A stretch of 64,000 nucleotides of DNA from JANNNF01 sp963772935 (GTDB lineage Bacteria; Pseudomonadota; Alphaproteobacteria; Rhodobacterales; Rhodobacteraceae). A program made the translations under genes and the position numbers. The DNA lies in contig CAVYZK010000009.1 in the NCBI GenBank assembly GCA_963772935.1, forward strand, positions 1,364,001 through 1,428,000. Reading direction: 5' to 3'. Numbering within the stretch: the stretch's first letter is position 1; every line of letters starts with the position of its first letter. Below the pieces are notes generated by a model that was given only the letters and a program-made list of their open reading frames with translations, did not search any database and was not told the origin of the DNA. This document shows, piece after piece, positions 23,527 through 32,910 of the stretch.

Positions 23527-24885
23527 CTAACCCTGCCGCACCGGTTTGCGCATCGTGACCAGTTCTTCCGCCATGGTCGGATGCACCGCAACCGTGCGGT
23601 CGAAGTCTTCTTTCGTGGCCCCCATGGTGATGGCAATGGCGGCAAGCTGGATCATCTCACCCGCATCGGGTGCGACGATATGACAGCCCAGCACGCGCCG
23701 GGTGGCTTTGCTGACGATCAGTTTCATCAGCACCCGGTCGGGACTGCCGATGAACGCGGTGCGCATCGGGCGGAAAGAGGCGGCGTAAACCTCGATCTCC
23801 TCTTGCGCCTGTGCGGCTTCCTCGGACAGGCCAACCGACCCGAGTTCCGGCTGGGTAAATACCGCCGAGGCGATCAGGTCATGGCTGAATTTGGTGGGCA
23901 CGCCGCGAAACACCGTGTCGGCAAAGGCATGGCCTTCGCGGATGGCCACCGGCGTCAGGTTTACTCGGTCGGTCACATCGCCCACGGCATAGATCGAGGG
24001 CACGGCGGTCTGGCTGTAGTCATCGACGACGATCTGGCCGTTGCGGCCAAAGCTGACGCCCAAATCCTCCAGCCCCAAGCCTTTGGAGTTGGGTTTGCGG
24101 CCCGTGGCATACAGCACCACGTCAAATTCCGCGGCCGACCCGTCGGTGGCAACGGCGGTGATGCCAGTCGCCGATTTTTCCAGCCGGATCACATCGGTGC
24201 CGCAGCGGATGGCAATGCCGCGCGTCTGCATCGCCGTAGCGACCATCCCCCGGGCTTCATCATCAAAGCCGCGCAGGATTTGCGCGCCACGGTAATACTG
24301 GCTGACCTCGGCCCCCAACCCATGCAGAATGCAGGCAAATTCCGACGCGATATAGCCGCCGCCCACCACCAGTACCCGCTTGGGGAAGCTGTCCAGATGG
24401 AACACCTCGTTTGAGGTGATGGCCAGTTCCGCCCCCGGAATGTCGGGCACAAAAGGCCAGCCGCCGGTGGCGATCAGGATGTGCTTGGTGGTGAAGGTCT
24501 GGCCCGTCGCCAGCCGCACGGTGTGGGGATCGACCACCACGGCGCGGGTGTCGTGGATGATCACGCCTGCGTTTTGCAGCGTGGACCGATAGGCGTTTTC
24601 CAATCGGGTCAGTTCATGGTCCAACTGGCCGCGAAAGCGGGGCCAGTCAAAGCGGCCGATCTGCGCATCCCAGCCGTAAGCCTGCGCTTCGGCCACGGCA
24701 CCCGGAAAGCTGCTGGCAAACACCATCAGCTTTTTGGGCACGCAGCCCCGGATCACGCAGGTGCCGCCCATCCGGCTTTCTTCGGCCAGCCCCACCTTCG
24801 CGCCACCTTCGGACGCGGCGATCCGGGCCGCGCGCACACCGCCCGACCCGCCACCGATCACGAACAGGTCATAGTCGAACTCCAT
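23527..24885 (-). CDS. gor: Glutathione-disulfide reductase
   Basis: FAD/NADPH enzyme that reduces GSSG to GSH. About 452 residues from MEFDYDLFVIGGGSGGVRAA, with the dinucleotide motif GGGSGG and the redox-active disulfide GGTCVIRGCVPKKLMV (C-x4-C). NADPH-binding region VLVVGGGYIASEFACILHGL; FAD segment SIYAVGDVTDRVNLTPVA; C-terminal dimer interface with the catalytic HPTMAEE. Length standard. The frame extends 20 codons upstream, but the ATG at 24885 lies 4 bases after the rpiA stop and has the family's N-terminus. Cotranscribed with rpiA. Two GST genes in the window are natural consumers of its product. Confidence 0.96.
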   Translation of the reverse strand: MEFDYDLFVIGGGSGGVRAARIAASEGGAKVGLAEESRMGGTCVIRGCVPKKLMVFASSFPGAVAEAQAYGWDAQIGRFDWPRFRGQLDHELTRLENAYRSTLQNAGVIIHDTRAVVVDPHTVRLATGQTFTTKHILIATGGWPFVPDIPGAELAITSNEVFHLDSFPKRVLVVGGGYIASEFACILHGLGAEVSQYYRGAQILRGFDDEARGMVATAMQTRGIAIRCGTDVIRLEKSATGITAVATDGSAAEFDVVLYATGRKPNSKGLGLEDLGVSFGRNGQIVVDDYSQTAVPSIYAVGDVTDRVNLTPVAIREGHAFADTVFRGVPTKFSHDLIASAVFTQPELGSVGLSEEAAQAQEEIEVYAASFRPMRTAFIGSPDRVLMKLIVSKATRRVLGCHIVAPDAGEMIQLAAIAITMGATKEDFDRTVAVHPTMAEELVTMRKPVRQG

Positions 24886-24889
24886 GCCG

Positions 24890-25679
24890 TCAGTCCCCCA
24901 GATCGGCAAAGATGTTGTCCGAGGGCGCAAATTCCACCCGGTCATCCTCGGTCTGGCCGGTGTTGATGTCGCGCACCGTCACCCGCCCGTCGCCATGGCC
25001 GATCACCACGATATCGCAGATGTCGATGAACAGCCCGTTTTCCACCACGCCCGGAATCTGGTTCAGCACCAGCGCCAACTGGCGCGGGTTGCTGATGCGA
25101 TTCAGGTGCAGGTCGATGATATAATTCGACTCGTCGGTGACAAGCGGGCGGTCGCCGTTCATCCGCAGGCTGCATTCGCGCCCCATCACATCCAGCGAGA
25201 CAAGCGTTTCCTCGATCAGCGCCTTGGTGGTCTGCCAGCCAAAGGGGATCACCTCGACCGGCAGGGGAAAGGCCCCCAGTTGCGCCACTTCCTTGGCGGC
25301 ATCGGCGATCACCACCATCTGATCGCTGGCGGTGGCCACGATCTTTTCCTGCAACAGCGCCGCCCCGCCACCCTTGATCAGGTTCAGGCCGGGGTCAAAT
25401 TCATCGGCCCCGTCGATGGTCAGGTCCAGCCATTTCACCTCGTCCAGCGTGGCGATCTGGATACCGACCTGCCGCGCCAGTTGTGCCGTGCGGGTCGAGG
25501 TTGGCACACCGATCACCCGCAGGCCTTCTTCGCGCACGCGTTCGCCCAGAGCAGCGCACCATCCATGCGGCGGTAGACCCGGTGCCAAGCCCCAGCTTCA
25601 TGCCATCTTCGACAAATTCCACCGCACGTTTGGCGGCCACGAATTTTGCCTTGTCGATGGGGGAAAGGTCGGCGGGCAT
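24890..25679 (-). CDS. rpiA: Ribose-5-phosphate isomerase A, broken by one extra base
   Basis: Interconverts ribose-5-P and ribulose-5-P in the pentose phosphate pathway. Start MPADLSPIDKAKFVAAKRAV. The substrate-binding GLGTGSTAAWMV lies near residue 33, DGADEFDPGLNLIKGGGAAL in the middle, and catalytic-lid residues follow. The frame breaks between AAWMVRC and LGERVREEGLRVIGV, with one surplus base at 25550-25551. Corrected length about 262 residues, standard for RpiA. The gene is normally essential or nearly so, and both halves are intact, so a sequencing error is likely. gor follows 4 bases downstream. Confidence 0.92.
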
Positions 25680-25763
25680 GGCAGTCTCCTTCTTTTGCCC
25701 CCCGCTTATAGCAAACACCGCCTTGGGTGCGAGGGGCAAAAGCGCCGGATGAACCCGGATGCG

Positions 25764-26306
25764 TCAGGCGGCGCTTGCCAGCCTGTCCACCACCTGCTGC
25801 ACTTCTGGAACAGTAACCAGCCCGTCAGAATTGCCGTCAAAGCCCAGCACGGCGCGGGCGGATTGGGCGGCACGTTCATCAAAAGCCTCCAACGCCTCAG
25901 CCGCCGCAAATGCGGTGATCTCGGCCACATTTGCCGTACCATCGGCATCGGCATCTGCCCGCGCCAGCAAGGCCCGCATCCGCCCGCGTTGCGAGGCCGA
26001 GGCCGCCCCCGCCGCCACCTGCATTTCCTCTGCCGTCACCGCCCCGTCGCCATCCAGATCGCCCGCCAGCAATCGCCGCAGCACCGAGGCCCGCGCCCCT
26101 GCCCGTTCCAGCGCGATGAACCTTTCCACACCCGCCGCATCAATGCCTGCCGTCCCGCCAAAGCCGTAGATCAGCGTGGCCGCATCGTCGATAAACCGGT
26201 CCGGGTTGGCCTTGATCCGCTTGGCCAACGCCTCTGGCACCGCCTGCGCCTGTGCGGTCAGGCCAAAGAGGCTGGCGATCAGCGCCACGATCACAAACAG
26301 GTGCAT
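25764..26306 (-). CDS. Secreted EF-hand calcium-binding protein
   Basis: About 180 residues with a signal peptide (MHLFVIVALIASLFGLTAQA). Three EF-hand loops are visible: DLDGDGAVTAEE, DADADGTANVAE and DGNSDGLVTVPE, each with the D-x-D/N-x-D/S-G pattern and a terminal acidic residue. An earlier degenerate hand may lie around GIDAAGVERFIALE. A periplasmic calcium-binding or signalling role is likely; partner unknown. The frame extends nine codons upstream, but the ATG at 26306 gives a proper leader. Divergent from the GST at 26390. Confidence 0.88.
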   Translation of the reverse strand: MHLFVIVALIASLFGLTAQAQAVPEALAKRIKANPDRFIDDAATLIYGFGGTAGIDAAGVERFIALERAGARASVLRRLLAGDLDGDGAVTAEEMQVAAGAASASQRGRMRALLARADADADGTANVAEITAFAAAEALEAFDERAAQSARAVLGFDGNSDGLVTVPEVQQVVDRLASAA

Positions 26307-26389
26307 CCTGATTCTCCATTTGTTCCTAAGCACAGCTTGACCGCAGCAAGGTTAAGGATGTGTAAAGACCCATCAGGACGGAGGCCCAG

Positions 26390-27025
26390 ATGTATACCCT
26401 TCACGCAATGCCCGATTCCGCATCGACCATCATCCGTATCGCGTTGGAGGAAATGGGCGTCGCCTGCACCATGCGCGCACTGAACCGCGAGGCGGGCGAT
26501 CTGGACAGCCCCGCCTACCGCGCGATCAGCCCGTTCGGGTTGGTGCCGGTGCTGGAAACCCCAGATGGGGCGATTTTTGAGACCGGGGCGATTTTGCTGT
26601 GGCTGGCAGACCGCCACTCCACCCTGGCGCCCGCCATCGCAAGCCCCGAGCGGGCCTCGTTCATGGCGTGGTTCATGTTCGTCGCCAATACTTTGCACCC
26701 CACCGCCATGGCGCTGATCTACCCCGACCGCCCGGCAGGCGAGGCGGCGGCCACTGCTGCCATCGCGATCGCTCACGACCGCCTGCGCGACCAACTGCGC
26801 CATCTGGACCGCGCCCCGCTTGGGGATGACCCGTCGATCCTGACGATATATATCGCCGTCCTGCTGCGCTGGATTGCGGCGTTTGCGGCCGATCCGGCCT
26901 TTGCCATCAATGCTGCGGATTTCCCCAACCTTGCCGCCCTGGCCCGCGCCTTGGAACAACGGCCCGCAATCGCAGCGATTGCAGAGAATGAAGGCCTTGG
27001 CCCCACGCCCTTCACCGCCCCTTAG
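26390..27025 (+). CDS. Glutathione S-transferase family protein
   Basis: 211 residues: thioredoxin-like N-terminal domain (MYTLHAMPDSASTIIRIAL, SPFGLVPVLET with the cis-proline, ETGAILLWLAD glutathione contact) and helical C-terminal domain. No clear catalytic Tyr/Ser/Cys alignment can be made; SAS at residues 10-12 may supply the serine. Unlike the YghU-type GST at 3383 this belongs to the general bacterial theta/beta-like group. Divergent from the EF-hand gene. Substrate unknown. Confidence 0.85.
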   Translation: MYTLHAMPDSASTIIRIALEEMGVACTMRALNREAGDLDSPAYRAISPFGLVPVLETPDGAIFETGAILLWLADRHSTLAPAIASPERASFMAWFMFVANTLHPTAMALIYPDRPAGEAAATAAIAIAHDRLRDQLRHLDRAPLGDDPSILTIYIAVLLRWIAAFAADPAFAINAADFPNLAALARALEQRPAIAAIAENEGLGPTPFTAP

Positions 27026-27114
27026 CGCCTTTGCCCCGATCTGAGTCGTATTCAGGCTGGCCCATCCCCCCATCTGGCCATAGCACTAGGCGCAGGTCAT
27101 AAGGACGCGCGCTC

Positions 27115-28494
27115 ATGTTTCTTTCGGTTTTCGACATGTTCAAGATCGGGGTTGGCCCCTCGTCCTCGCACACCATGGGGCCGATGGTGGCGGCGGCCCG
27201 GTTTCTGGACCTGCTGCGCCACAGCCCGTTTCAGGCGCATGGCTTGCGCGCGTCGCTGCATGGCAGTCTGGCCTTTACCGGGGTTGGCCATGCGACCGAC
27301 CGGGCCACGATCCTTGGGCTGGCCGGGTTCGAACCCGCCACCTATGACGCCGAAAAGGCAGAGGCAGCTCTCGACCAGATCAAGGCCACCCGCACCATCA
27401 CCCCGCCCGGCCTTGGGGTGCTGGCGTTTGATCCCGGTCGCGATCTGCTGTTCGACTATGGCCCCGCCCTGCCCGGCCATGCCAACGGCATGATCCTGAA
27501 AGCGACGGACCGCCAAGGCGACGTGATCTTGCAGGAAACCTACTATTCCATCGGGGGGGGCTTTGTGCTGACCGATGCCGAGATGCAGGCCAAGGGTGGG
27601 TCCGCCGCCCGCGCCCGCGCCGATGTGCCCTATCCGTTTGAGACAGCAGAAGAAATGCTGGCAATGGCGAAAGCCTCGGGCCTGTCGATTGCCGCGATGA
27701 AACGCGCGAATGAGCTGAAGTTCCGTTCTGCGCATGAACTGGACAGCGGCATCATGCGGGTGTGGCAGGTCATGACTGACTGCATCAGCCGGGGGATGGA
27801 AGGCACGGGCATCCTGCCCGGTGGCTTGAAGGTGCGCCGCCGCGCCAAGGGCATCCATGACGCGCTGATGGCCGAACGCGGGCTGAACATGACGCCGCCG
27901 CATACGATCAACGACTGGATGAGCCTGTATGCCATGGCGGTGAACGAGGAAAACGCGGCAGGGGGTCAGGTGGTGACCGCCCCGACCAACGGGGCTGCAG
28001 GCGTGATGCCTGCGGTGGTGCGCTATTACCTTGACCATGTGCCCGGTGCCACCATCAGCCGTGTGCCGGACATGATGCTGACTGCCGCTGCCATCGGCGG
28101 GCTGGTCAAACACAACGCCAGCATTTCAGGTGCCGAATGCGGCTGTCAGGCCGAGGTGGGGTCCGCGGCGGCGATGGCCGCTGCGGCATTGGCAGCGGTT
28201 CTGGGCGGCACGCCGGAACAGGTGGAAAACGCGGCGGAAATTGCACTGGAACACCATCTGGGCATGACCTGCGACCCGGTCAAAGGGCTGGTGCAGGTGC
28301 CCTGCATCGAACGCAACGGGCTGGGGGCGATCAAGGCGGTGTCGGCGGCCAGTCTGGCGCTGCGTGGCGATGGTATTCATCTGGTCAGCCTCGACGTCTG
28401 CATTGAAACCATGCGCCAGACCGGCCGCGACATGCATGAGAAGTATAAAGAGACCTCGCTTGGCGGTCTGGCGGTGAATGTGCCCAACTGCTGA
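27115..28494 (+). CDS. sdaA: L-serine ammonia-lyase (iron-sulfur type, single chain)
   Basis: Deaminates L-serine to pyruvate and ammonia using a 4Fe-4S cluster. 459 residues. Beta domain at the N-terminus (FDMFKIGVGPSSSHTMGPM) fused to the alpha domain carrying the cluster cysteines (ISGAECGCQAEVGSAAAMA and LGMTCDPVKGLVQVPCIERN). Family length and fusion order match E. coli SdaA/SdaB. Start ATG at 27115. Followed by an RTX gene with an 82-base gap; no obvious operon. The pyruvate formed can feed the TPP-dependent and CoA-linked steps found elsewhere in the window, though this is only metabolic context. Confidence 0.96.
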   Translation: MFLSVFDMFKIGVGPSSSHTMGPMVAAARFLDLLRHSPFQAHGLRASLHGSLAFTGVGHATDRATILGLAGFEPATYDAEKAEAALDQIKATRTITPPGLGVLAFDPGRDLLFDYGPALPGHANGMILKATDRQGDVILQETYYSIGGGFVLTDAEMQAKGGSAARARADVPYPFETAEEMLAMAKASGLSIAAMKRANELKFRSAHELDSGIMRVWQVMTDCISRGMEGTGILPGGLKVRRRAKGIHDALMAERGLNMTPPHTINDWMSLYAMAVNEENAAGGQVVTAPTNGAAGVMPAVVRYYLDHVPGATISRVPDMMLTAAAIGGLVKHNASISGAECGCQAEVGSAAAMAAAALAAVLGGTPEQVENAAEIALEHHLGMTCDPVKGLVQVPCIERNGLGAIKAVSAASLALRGDGIHLVSLDVCIETMRQTGRDMHEKYKETSLGGLAVNVPNC

Positions 28495-28576
28495 GGCGGT
28501 TTCGGCCGAATATGCTTTACACAAGTTTAAGGCTGCATAGAGTCGGCGAAATTCACGCCAGACGCGAGTACCAGCC

Positions 28577-31120
28577 ATGCCCCCCATCATCGGCACCCAG
28601 AACCCGGATGTGCTGTATGGCACCCTGATGGCAGACAGTATCGCAGGGCTGGGGGCTGACGATCTGATCTATGGCTTTGACGGCAATGACACGCTGAACG
28701 GGGCCGATGGCGATGACATCCTTTATGCAGGCTCTGGCGACGATAGCATTTTCGGCGGCGCGGGTGAGGATATCATCTTTGGTCAGTCGGGGATCGACAC
28801 CGTGTCCTACGAACTGGCCACTGCGGCGGTCTGGCTTGATCTGGGCAATCCGGGGCTGTCATCTGGGGATGCGGGCGGTGATGTTTTCACCTCAATCGAA
28901 CGGTTTCGCCTGACTGGGTTTGGTGACACCTTCGTCGGCACGTCGCTTGCGGATTATGTCGAAGGCGACGCGGGCAATGACACGCAGTGGGGCCAGTTGG
29001 GCAATGATCAACTGTTTGGCGGGCTAGGTGACGATGTTTTGTCGGGCGGGCTTGGCAATGACACGCTGTCAGGTGGGTCGGGCACCGACATTGCGTCTTA
29101 CAGCGATAGCCTAGACAACATGCGGTTGGATCTGGCCAATATGGGCACCTCCTCGGCGGATGCTGCGGGCGATGTTTATATTTCGATCGAAGGTTACGCG
29201 CTTGGGCTTGGCCATGATGAGGCTTTTGCAACCAACACGGCCACCCTGTTCCGGGGCAATCTGGGGGATGACACGCTGACGGGCGGCAATGGCGCCGACA
29301 GTCTGTACGGCGAAGAGGGCAGCGACCACCTGATCGGCGGCGCGGGCAACGACCTGCTGGTCGCGGGGGATGAGGACAATCCCGAACTGGTGTTTGAGAT
29401 CAACCCCTCCGCCATTGGCGGCGCGCTGTTTGGCGGCAATGGCAATGACAGTTTGCTGGGCAGCAATATGGGTGACAGCCTGAATGGCGATGCGGGCAAT
29501 GACAGCCTTACGGGCGCTGCGGGCAATGACACCCTGTCAGGCGGCACCGGTAATGACACGCTGAACGCGGGCGCGGGCAATGATCTGCTGTTTGGCGATG
29601 TGGGCACCGACAGCCTGATCGGCGGAGATGGTTTTGACACAGTGTTTTACACCCGCGCCGTGGCGTTCAACGCGGCAAATGCGGCGCTCTCGACCAGCGA
29701 CGCGCTTGGCGATGTGCTGAGCGGGGTGGAGAGGATCACCCTGCAAGGCGCCAACAGCACCTATACCGGGGCGGCGATTGCCCGCGAGGTGGTGTTTCAA
29801 GCCAGTGGCGGGCGGATGCGGCCCGGGGCCGGGGCGGAAACCGTGGTGGGCAGCCTGTCCGATGTGGCGGTGGATTATACCAGTGCCGCCTCGGCCCTGC
29901 GGCTGACCGGCAGCGGCACCACGATGACCGGAGAGTTGGCGGCGGCGGGCGATGTGCTGACCGGGGTGGGCAGCCTGACGCTTGGCCGGTTTGGCGATAC
30001 CATCACGCTGACCACCGCCATTGCGGGCATGGGGCGGTTGTATGGGGGGGCAGGGAATGACAGCGCCACCGTCGCCGCCAACACAGCCAATCTGTATGGT
30101 GGCACTGGCAACGACACCATCATCGGGTCCATCGCGGGCGGCAGTCTTGCCACGCCCCGTATCATTGCGGGCGATGCGGGCAACGATCTGATCTCGCTGA
30201 CGCGTGCCAGTGGCGCTGCGACCGACGGCTTTCGCATGGATGGCGGCAATGGCAATGACACCCTGATTGCCATGGGCGGCACCGAGGCCGCACCCGTGGT
30301 GCTGGACGCCACCCTGCTGGTCTATGGTGGTACGCAATCTGACACCGTAACCCTGTTTGCCAGCAGCCTGACCGCCTATGGCGGCACCGGCAATGATACG
30401 ATGTCAGCAACCGGGGCAGATGTGTTGATCCCGGGGGCGGCCATTCTGGTGTCGGGGGATGATGGCAACGATCACCTGAGCCTGACGGCGGCTTACGGGC
30501 AGGCTTCGGGCGGTCTGGGCAATGATGTGCTGGTGGGGGTGAACACCGCCGATCTGGCGCAGATCTCGCTGTTTGGTGGCAGCGGCAACGACAGCGTGAC
30601 GAGCGCGGGGTCTGCCGTGCTGATGGGCGGCGATGGCAATGACACGCTGATGGCCTCGGGATGGACCCTGACCGCCGATGGCGGCACCGGCGATGATCTG
30701 GTGACGGTGCAGGCGCAGGTGGCCGAGGCCGCCGTGATCCATCTGCGGGGGGGCGCAGGAAACGATGTGCTGACCCTGACCGCCACGCTGGACACGCCCG
30801 ACAGCCTGCTGCGCCCGTCTGTCGCGGAATTTGACGGCGGCAGTGGCAATGACCTGCTGAATGGCACCGCCCCGATCACCGACGGGGCGACCTTGCTGTT
30901 CAGCGAGGTGTTCGTGTTTGACGCAGGCTGGGGCGTCGATACCATCACGGGGTTTGACGATGGCACCGACCTGATCCGCATCACCGGCGGCGTGGCGTTT
31001 GGCGACCTTGCGATTGCGGCGCTTGGCGGCGGCAGCCTGATCAGTCTTGGCGGCAGCAGCATAGAGGTGGCGGGCATTGCCCCCGCCAGCCTGACAGCGG
31101 CGGATTTCCTGTTTCTATAA
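28577..31120 (+). CDS. RTX calcium-binding protein (large)
   Basis: 847 residues built largely of RTX nonapeptides (GGxGxDxLx): dense blocks at residues 20-75, 125-165, 215-360 and 480-760, with units such as GGAGNDSATV and GGTGNDTLNAGAGND. They are interrupted by spacer modules with SIERFRLTGFGDTFVG and SIEGYALGLGHDEAF. The C-terminus (SLISLGGSSIEVAGIAPASL, then TAADFLFL) is the usual uncleaved type I secretion signal region. Ca2+-dependent folding outside the cell is expected. No enzymatic domain is recognised, so it may be an adhesin or surface-layer protein. No T1SS (ABC-MFP-OMP) genes are in the window. Starts at ATG 28577, MPPIIGTQNPDVLYG. Confidence 0.88.
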   Translation: MPPIIGTQNPDVLYGTLMADSIAGLGADDLIYGFDGNDTLNGADGDDILYAGSGDDSIFGGAGEDIIFGQSGIDTVSYELATAAVWLDLGNPGLSSGDAGGDVFTSIERFRLTGFGDTFVGTSLADYVEGDAGNDTQWGQLGNDQLFGGLGDDVLSGGLGNDTLSGGSGTDIASYSDSLDNMRLDLANMGTSSADAAGDVYISIEGYALGLGHDEAFATNTATLFRGNLGDDTLTGGNGADSLYGEEGSDHLIGGAGNDLLVAGDEDNPELVFEINPSAIGGALFGGNGNDSLLGSNMGDSLNGDAGNDSLTGAAGNDTLSGGTGNDTLNAGAGNDLLFGDVGTDSLIGGDGFDTVFYTRAVAFNAANAALSTSDALGDVLSGVERITLQGANSTYTGAAIAREVVFQASGGRMRPGAGAETVVGSLSDVAVDYTSAASALRLTGSGTTMTGELAAAGDVLTGVGSLTLGRFGDTITLTTAIAGMGRLYGGAGNDSATVAANTANLYGGTGNDTIIGSIAGGSLATPRIIAGDAGNDLISLTRASGAATDGFRMDGGNGNDTLIAMGGTEAAPVVLDATLLVYGGTQSDTVTLFASSLTAYGGTGNDTMSATGADVLIPGAAILVSGDDGNDHLSLTAAYGQASGGLGNDVLVGVNTADLAQISLFGGSGNDSVTSAGSAVLMGGDGNDTLMASGWTLTADGGTGDDLVTVQAQVAEAAVIHLRGGAGNDVLTLTATLDTPDSLLRPSVAEFDGGSGNDLLNGTAPITDGATLLFSEVFVFDAGWGVDTITGFDDGTDLIRITGGVAFGDLAIAALGGGSLISLGGSSIEVAGIAPASLTAADFLFL

Positions 31121-31199
31121 AGCTCCGTAGCGCCGCAAACGAAGCCGGCATGCCGCTTTTCGGCGGGACGCCGCGCGTTGCCACGGGTAGTCACACGGG

Positions 31200-32111
31200 A
31201 TGAAAGACGATCGTATCCTTTCCGGCATGGCCCTGATGCTGGCGTTCTGTGTGCTGGCACCGATGCTGGACGTGTCGTCAAAACTGGCGGCGCAGGCGGG
31301 CAGTCCGGTGGGGCAGATCACGACGGCGCGCTTTCTGGTGCAGGGTGCGCTGATGCTGCCTGTCCTGCTGCTGATGCGGGTGGATTGGCGGCTTTCCCCG
31401 CGAGCGCTGCTGCTGATCGCGCTGCGGGCGGTGTTCTTGATCCTGTCCACCTTCAGCTTTGTGTCGGGTTTGGTGGTGATGCCGGTGGCCGATGCCTTGG
31501 CGATTGCCTTTGTCGAACCCTTCATTCTGCTGATCATGGGCCATCTGATCTTTGGCGATGAGGTTGGGCCCCGTCGCATTGCGGCCTCGGTCGTCGGGTT
31601 TGGCGGGGCCTTGCTGGTGATACAGCCATCCCTCGCGGCCTTTGGACTGGTGGCCCTGTGGCCACTGGGCACCGCGTTCTTCTTTGCGGCCTACATGCTT
31701 GTCACCCGCGCGATTGCCGCCAATGCGCATCCGGTGGCGATGCAGTTTCATACCTCCTGGACCGGGCTTGCGATGTGCCTGCCGGTGATGTGGGCGTTTG
31801 ACGGATCGGGGATCGGCCCACTGGACCCGGTGATGCCGCAGGGCCTGATCTGGCTGTGGCTGGTGGGGGTAGGGTTCTGGGCGGCGATCAGCCATATCTG
31901 CATGACCTATGCCCTGAAATTCGCGCCCTCGGCCACGCTGGCCCCGCTGCATTATCTGGAGATCGTGGCGGCGGTTGCGCTTGGCTATGCCATCTTCGGC
32001 GATTTCCCGAATACCCTGACCTGGGCCGGGATCGCGATCATCGTCGGCTCGGGGCTTTACATCATCTACCGCGAACGCCTTACAGCGCGGGCAAGGGCCA
32101 TGGCGGTCTAA
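31200..32111 (+). CDS. EamA/DMT-family transporter
   Basis: 303 residues with ten hydrophobic segments in two EamA repeats. First repeat: MALMLAFCVLAPMLDVSSKL and LAIAFVEPFILLIMGHLIFG. Second repeat: AAISHICMTYALKFAPSATL and LGYAIFGDFPNTLTWAGIAI. The pattern 'PMLDVSSKLAAQAG ... ITTARFL' resembles transporters close to S-adenosylmethionine-uptake-like (SAM transporter) EamA proteins, but substrate is not certain. Its last 32 bases overlap thiN, which converges from the other strand. The gene lies 79 bases after the RTX gene. Confidence 0.88.
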   Translation: MKDDRILSGMALMLAFCVLAPMLDVSSKLAAQAGSPVGQITTARFLVQGALMLPVLLLMRVDWRLSPRALLLIALRAVFLILSTFSFVSGLVVMPVADALAIAFVEPFILLIMGHLIFGDEVGPRRIAASVVGFGGALLVIQPSLAAFGLVALWPLGTAFFFAAYMLVTRAIAANAHPVAMQFHTSWTGLAMCLPVMWAFDGSGIGPLDPVMPQGLIWLWLVGVGFWAAISHICMTYALKFAPSATLAPLHYLEIVAAVALGYAIFGDFPNTLTWAGIAIIVGSGLYIIYRERLTARARAMAV

Positions 32112-32772
32112 GCCCCGTCAGCCCGGTTATGGCCGCATCCAGCCGCGCGCGGGGCAGGATCACCAGCATGCCGGGCGCGTCAAAGCGCAGGTGGACATCG
32201 CGCGCCACGGCCCGGTTAGAGGTGCCGATCATCCCATCCGGCGCAAAGCCGATGCCCTGCAACGGCCATTCCAGCCCCTGACTGCTGCCGGTCACCTGAG
32301 CCATCGGGAACAGCGACACCCGGTCGCCCACGGACAGCCGCAGGTGCAGTTCCGGGGGGGCCGCAAACACCACATCCTGCGGGCCGATCACCACACAGGC
32401 GGTTCCCACATGCCGCACAAGGGCGTTGAACACCGCAAGCCCATGATCCAGCCGCGCGCCGGTAAACCCCAGCCCCAGCACGAAGGGTGCCGATACCGAC
32501 CGCAGCGCCTTGTCAAAATCGGTGGTTTCCTGTTCCGCCATCAGATGCACCGCGCCATCGGCCATCGCACCTCGCGCGGCATCCGATATGCTGTCCATAT
32601 CGCCGATCACCGCCTGCGGCTGCTGCCCCCGGGCCAAGGCGCGATCGGCCCCGCCGTCGGCCGCCACCACCATCGGCGCACGGCGCAGCGCCGTTGCCAG
32701 ATCGCGCCCGGACACCGGACCACCGCCAACCAGCGTTATCCCGCAGCAGGATTGGACAATCGGTTGATTCAT
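32080..32772 (-). CDS. thiN: Thiamine diphosphokinase
   Basis: Converts thiamine to thiamine pyrophosphate using ATP. About 230 residues from MNQPIVQSCCGITLVGGGPV. The catalytic N-terminal domain has VVAADGGADRALARG, AVIGDMDSIS and QETTDFDKAL; the B1 domain has GARLDHGLAVFNAL and a GTSNRA segment. These motifs are those of the TPK family. The frame continues upstream into the divergent 32911 gene's antisense, so I start at the ATG at 32772. The stop lies inside the 3' end of the EamA gene. The TPP made here serves, for example, the enzyme at 44898. Confidence 0.93.
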   Translation of the reverse strand: MNQPIVQSCCGITLVGGGPVSGRDLATALRRAPMVVAADGGADRALARGQQPQAVIGDMDSISDAARGAMADGAVHLMAEQETTDFDKALRSVSAPFVLGLGFTGARLDHGLAVFNALVRHVGTACVVIGPQDVVFAAPPELHLRLSVGDRVSLFPMAQVTGSSQGLEWPLQGIGFAPDGMIGTSNRAVARDVHLRFDAPGMLVILPRARLDAAITGLTGLRPPWPLPAL

Positions 32773-32910
32773 GCGGATACTGTTCCCAATTAAGGCAAAG
32801 GCTTCGGTTCGAGGACACAAACAATCCTTCAAATCACCCTCGTCTGTCCACGGATTCGAACAAAGCGTGGGTAATCTAGGGCGACCAGAATTGCGAGAGG
32901 CACGCATCCG

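Noticed and set aside
28577..31120. DNA tandem repeat or CRISPR-like array in the RTX gene
   Set aside because: The periodicity is at protein level (nonapeptides) and diverged in DNA, as usual for RTX proteins.
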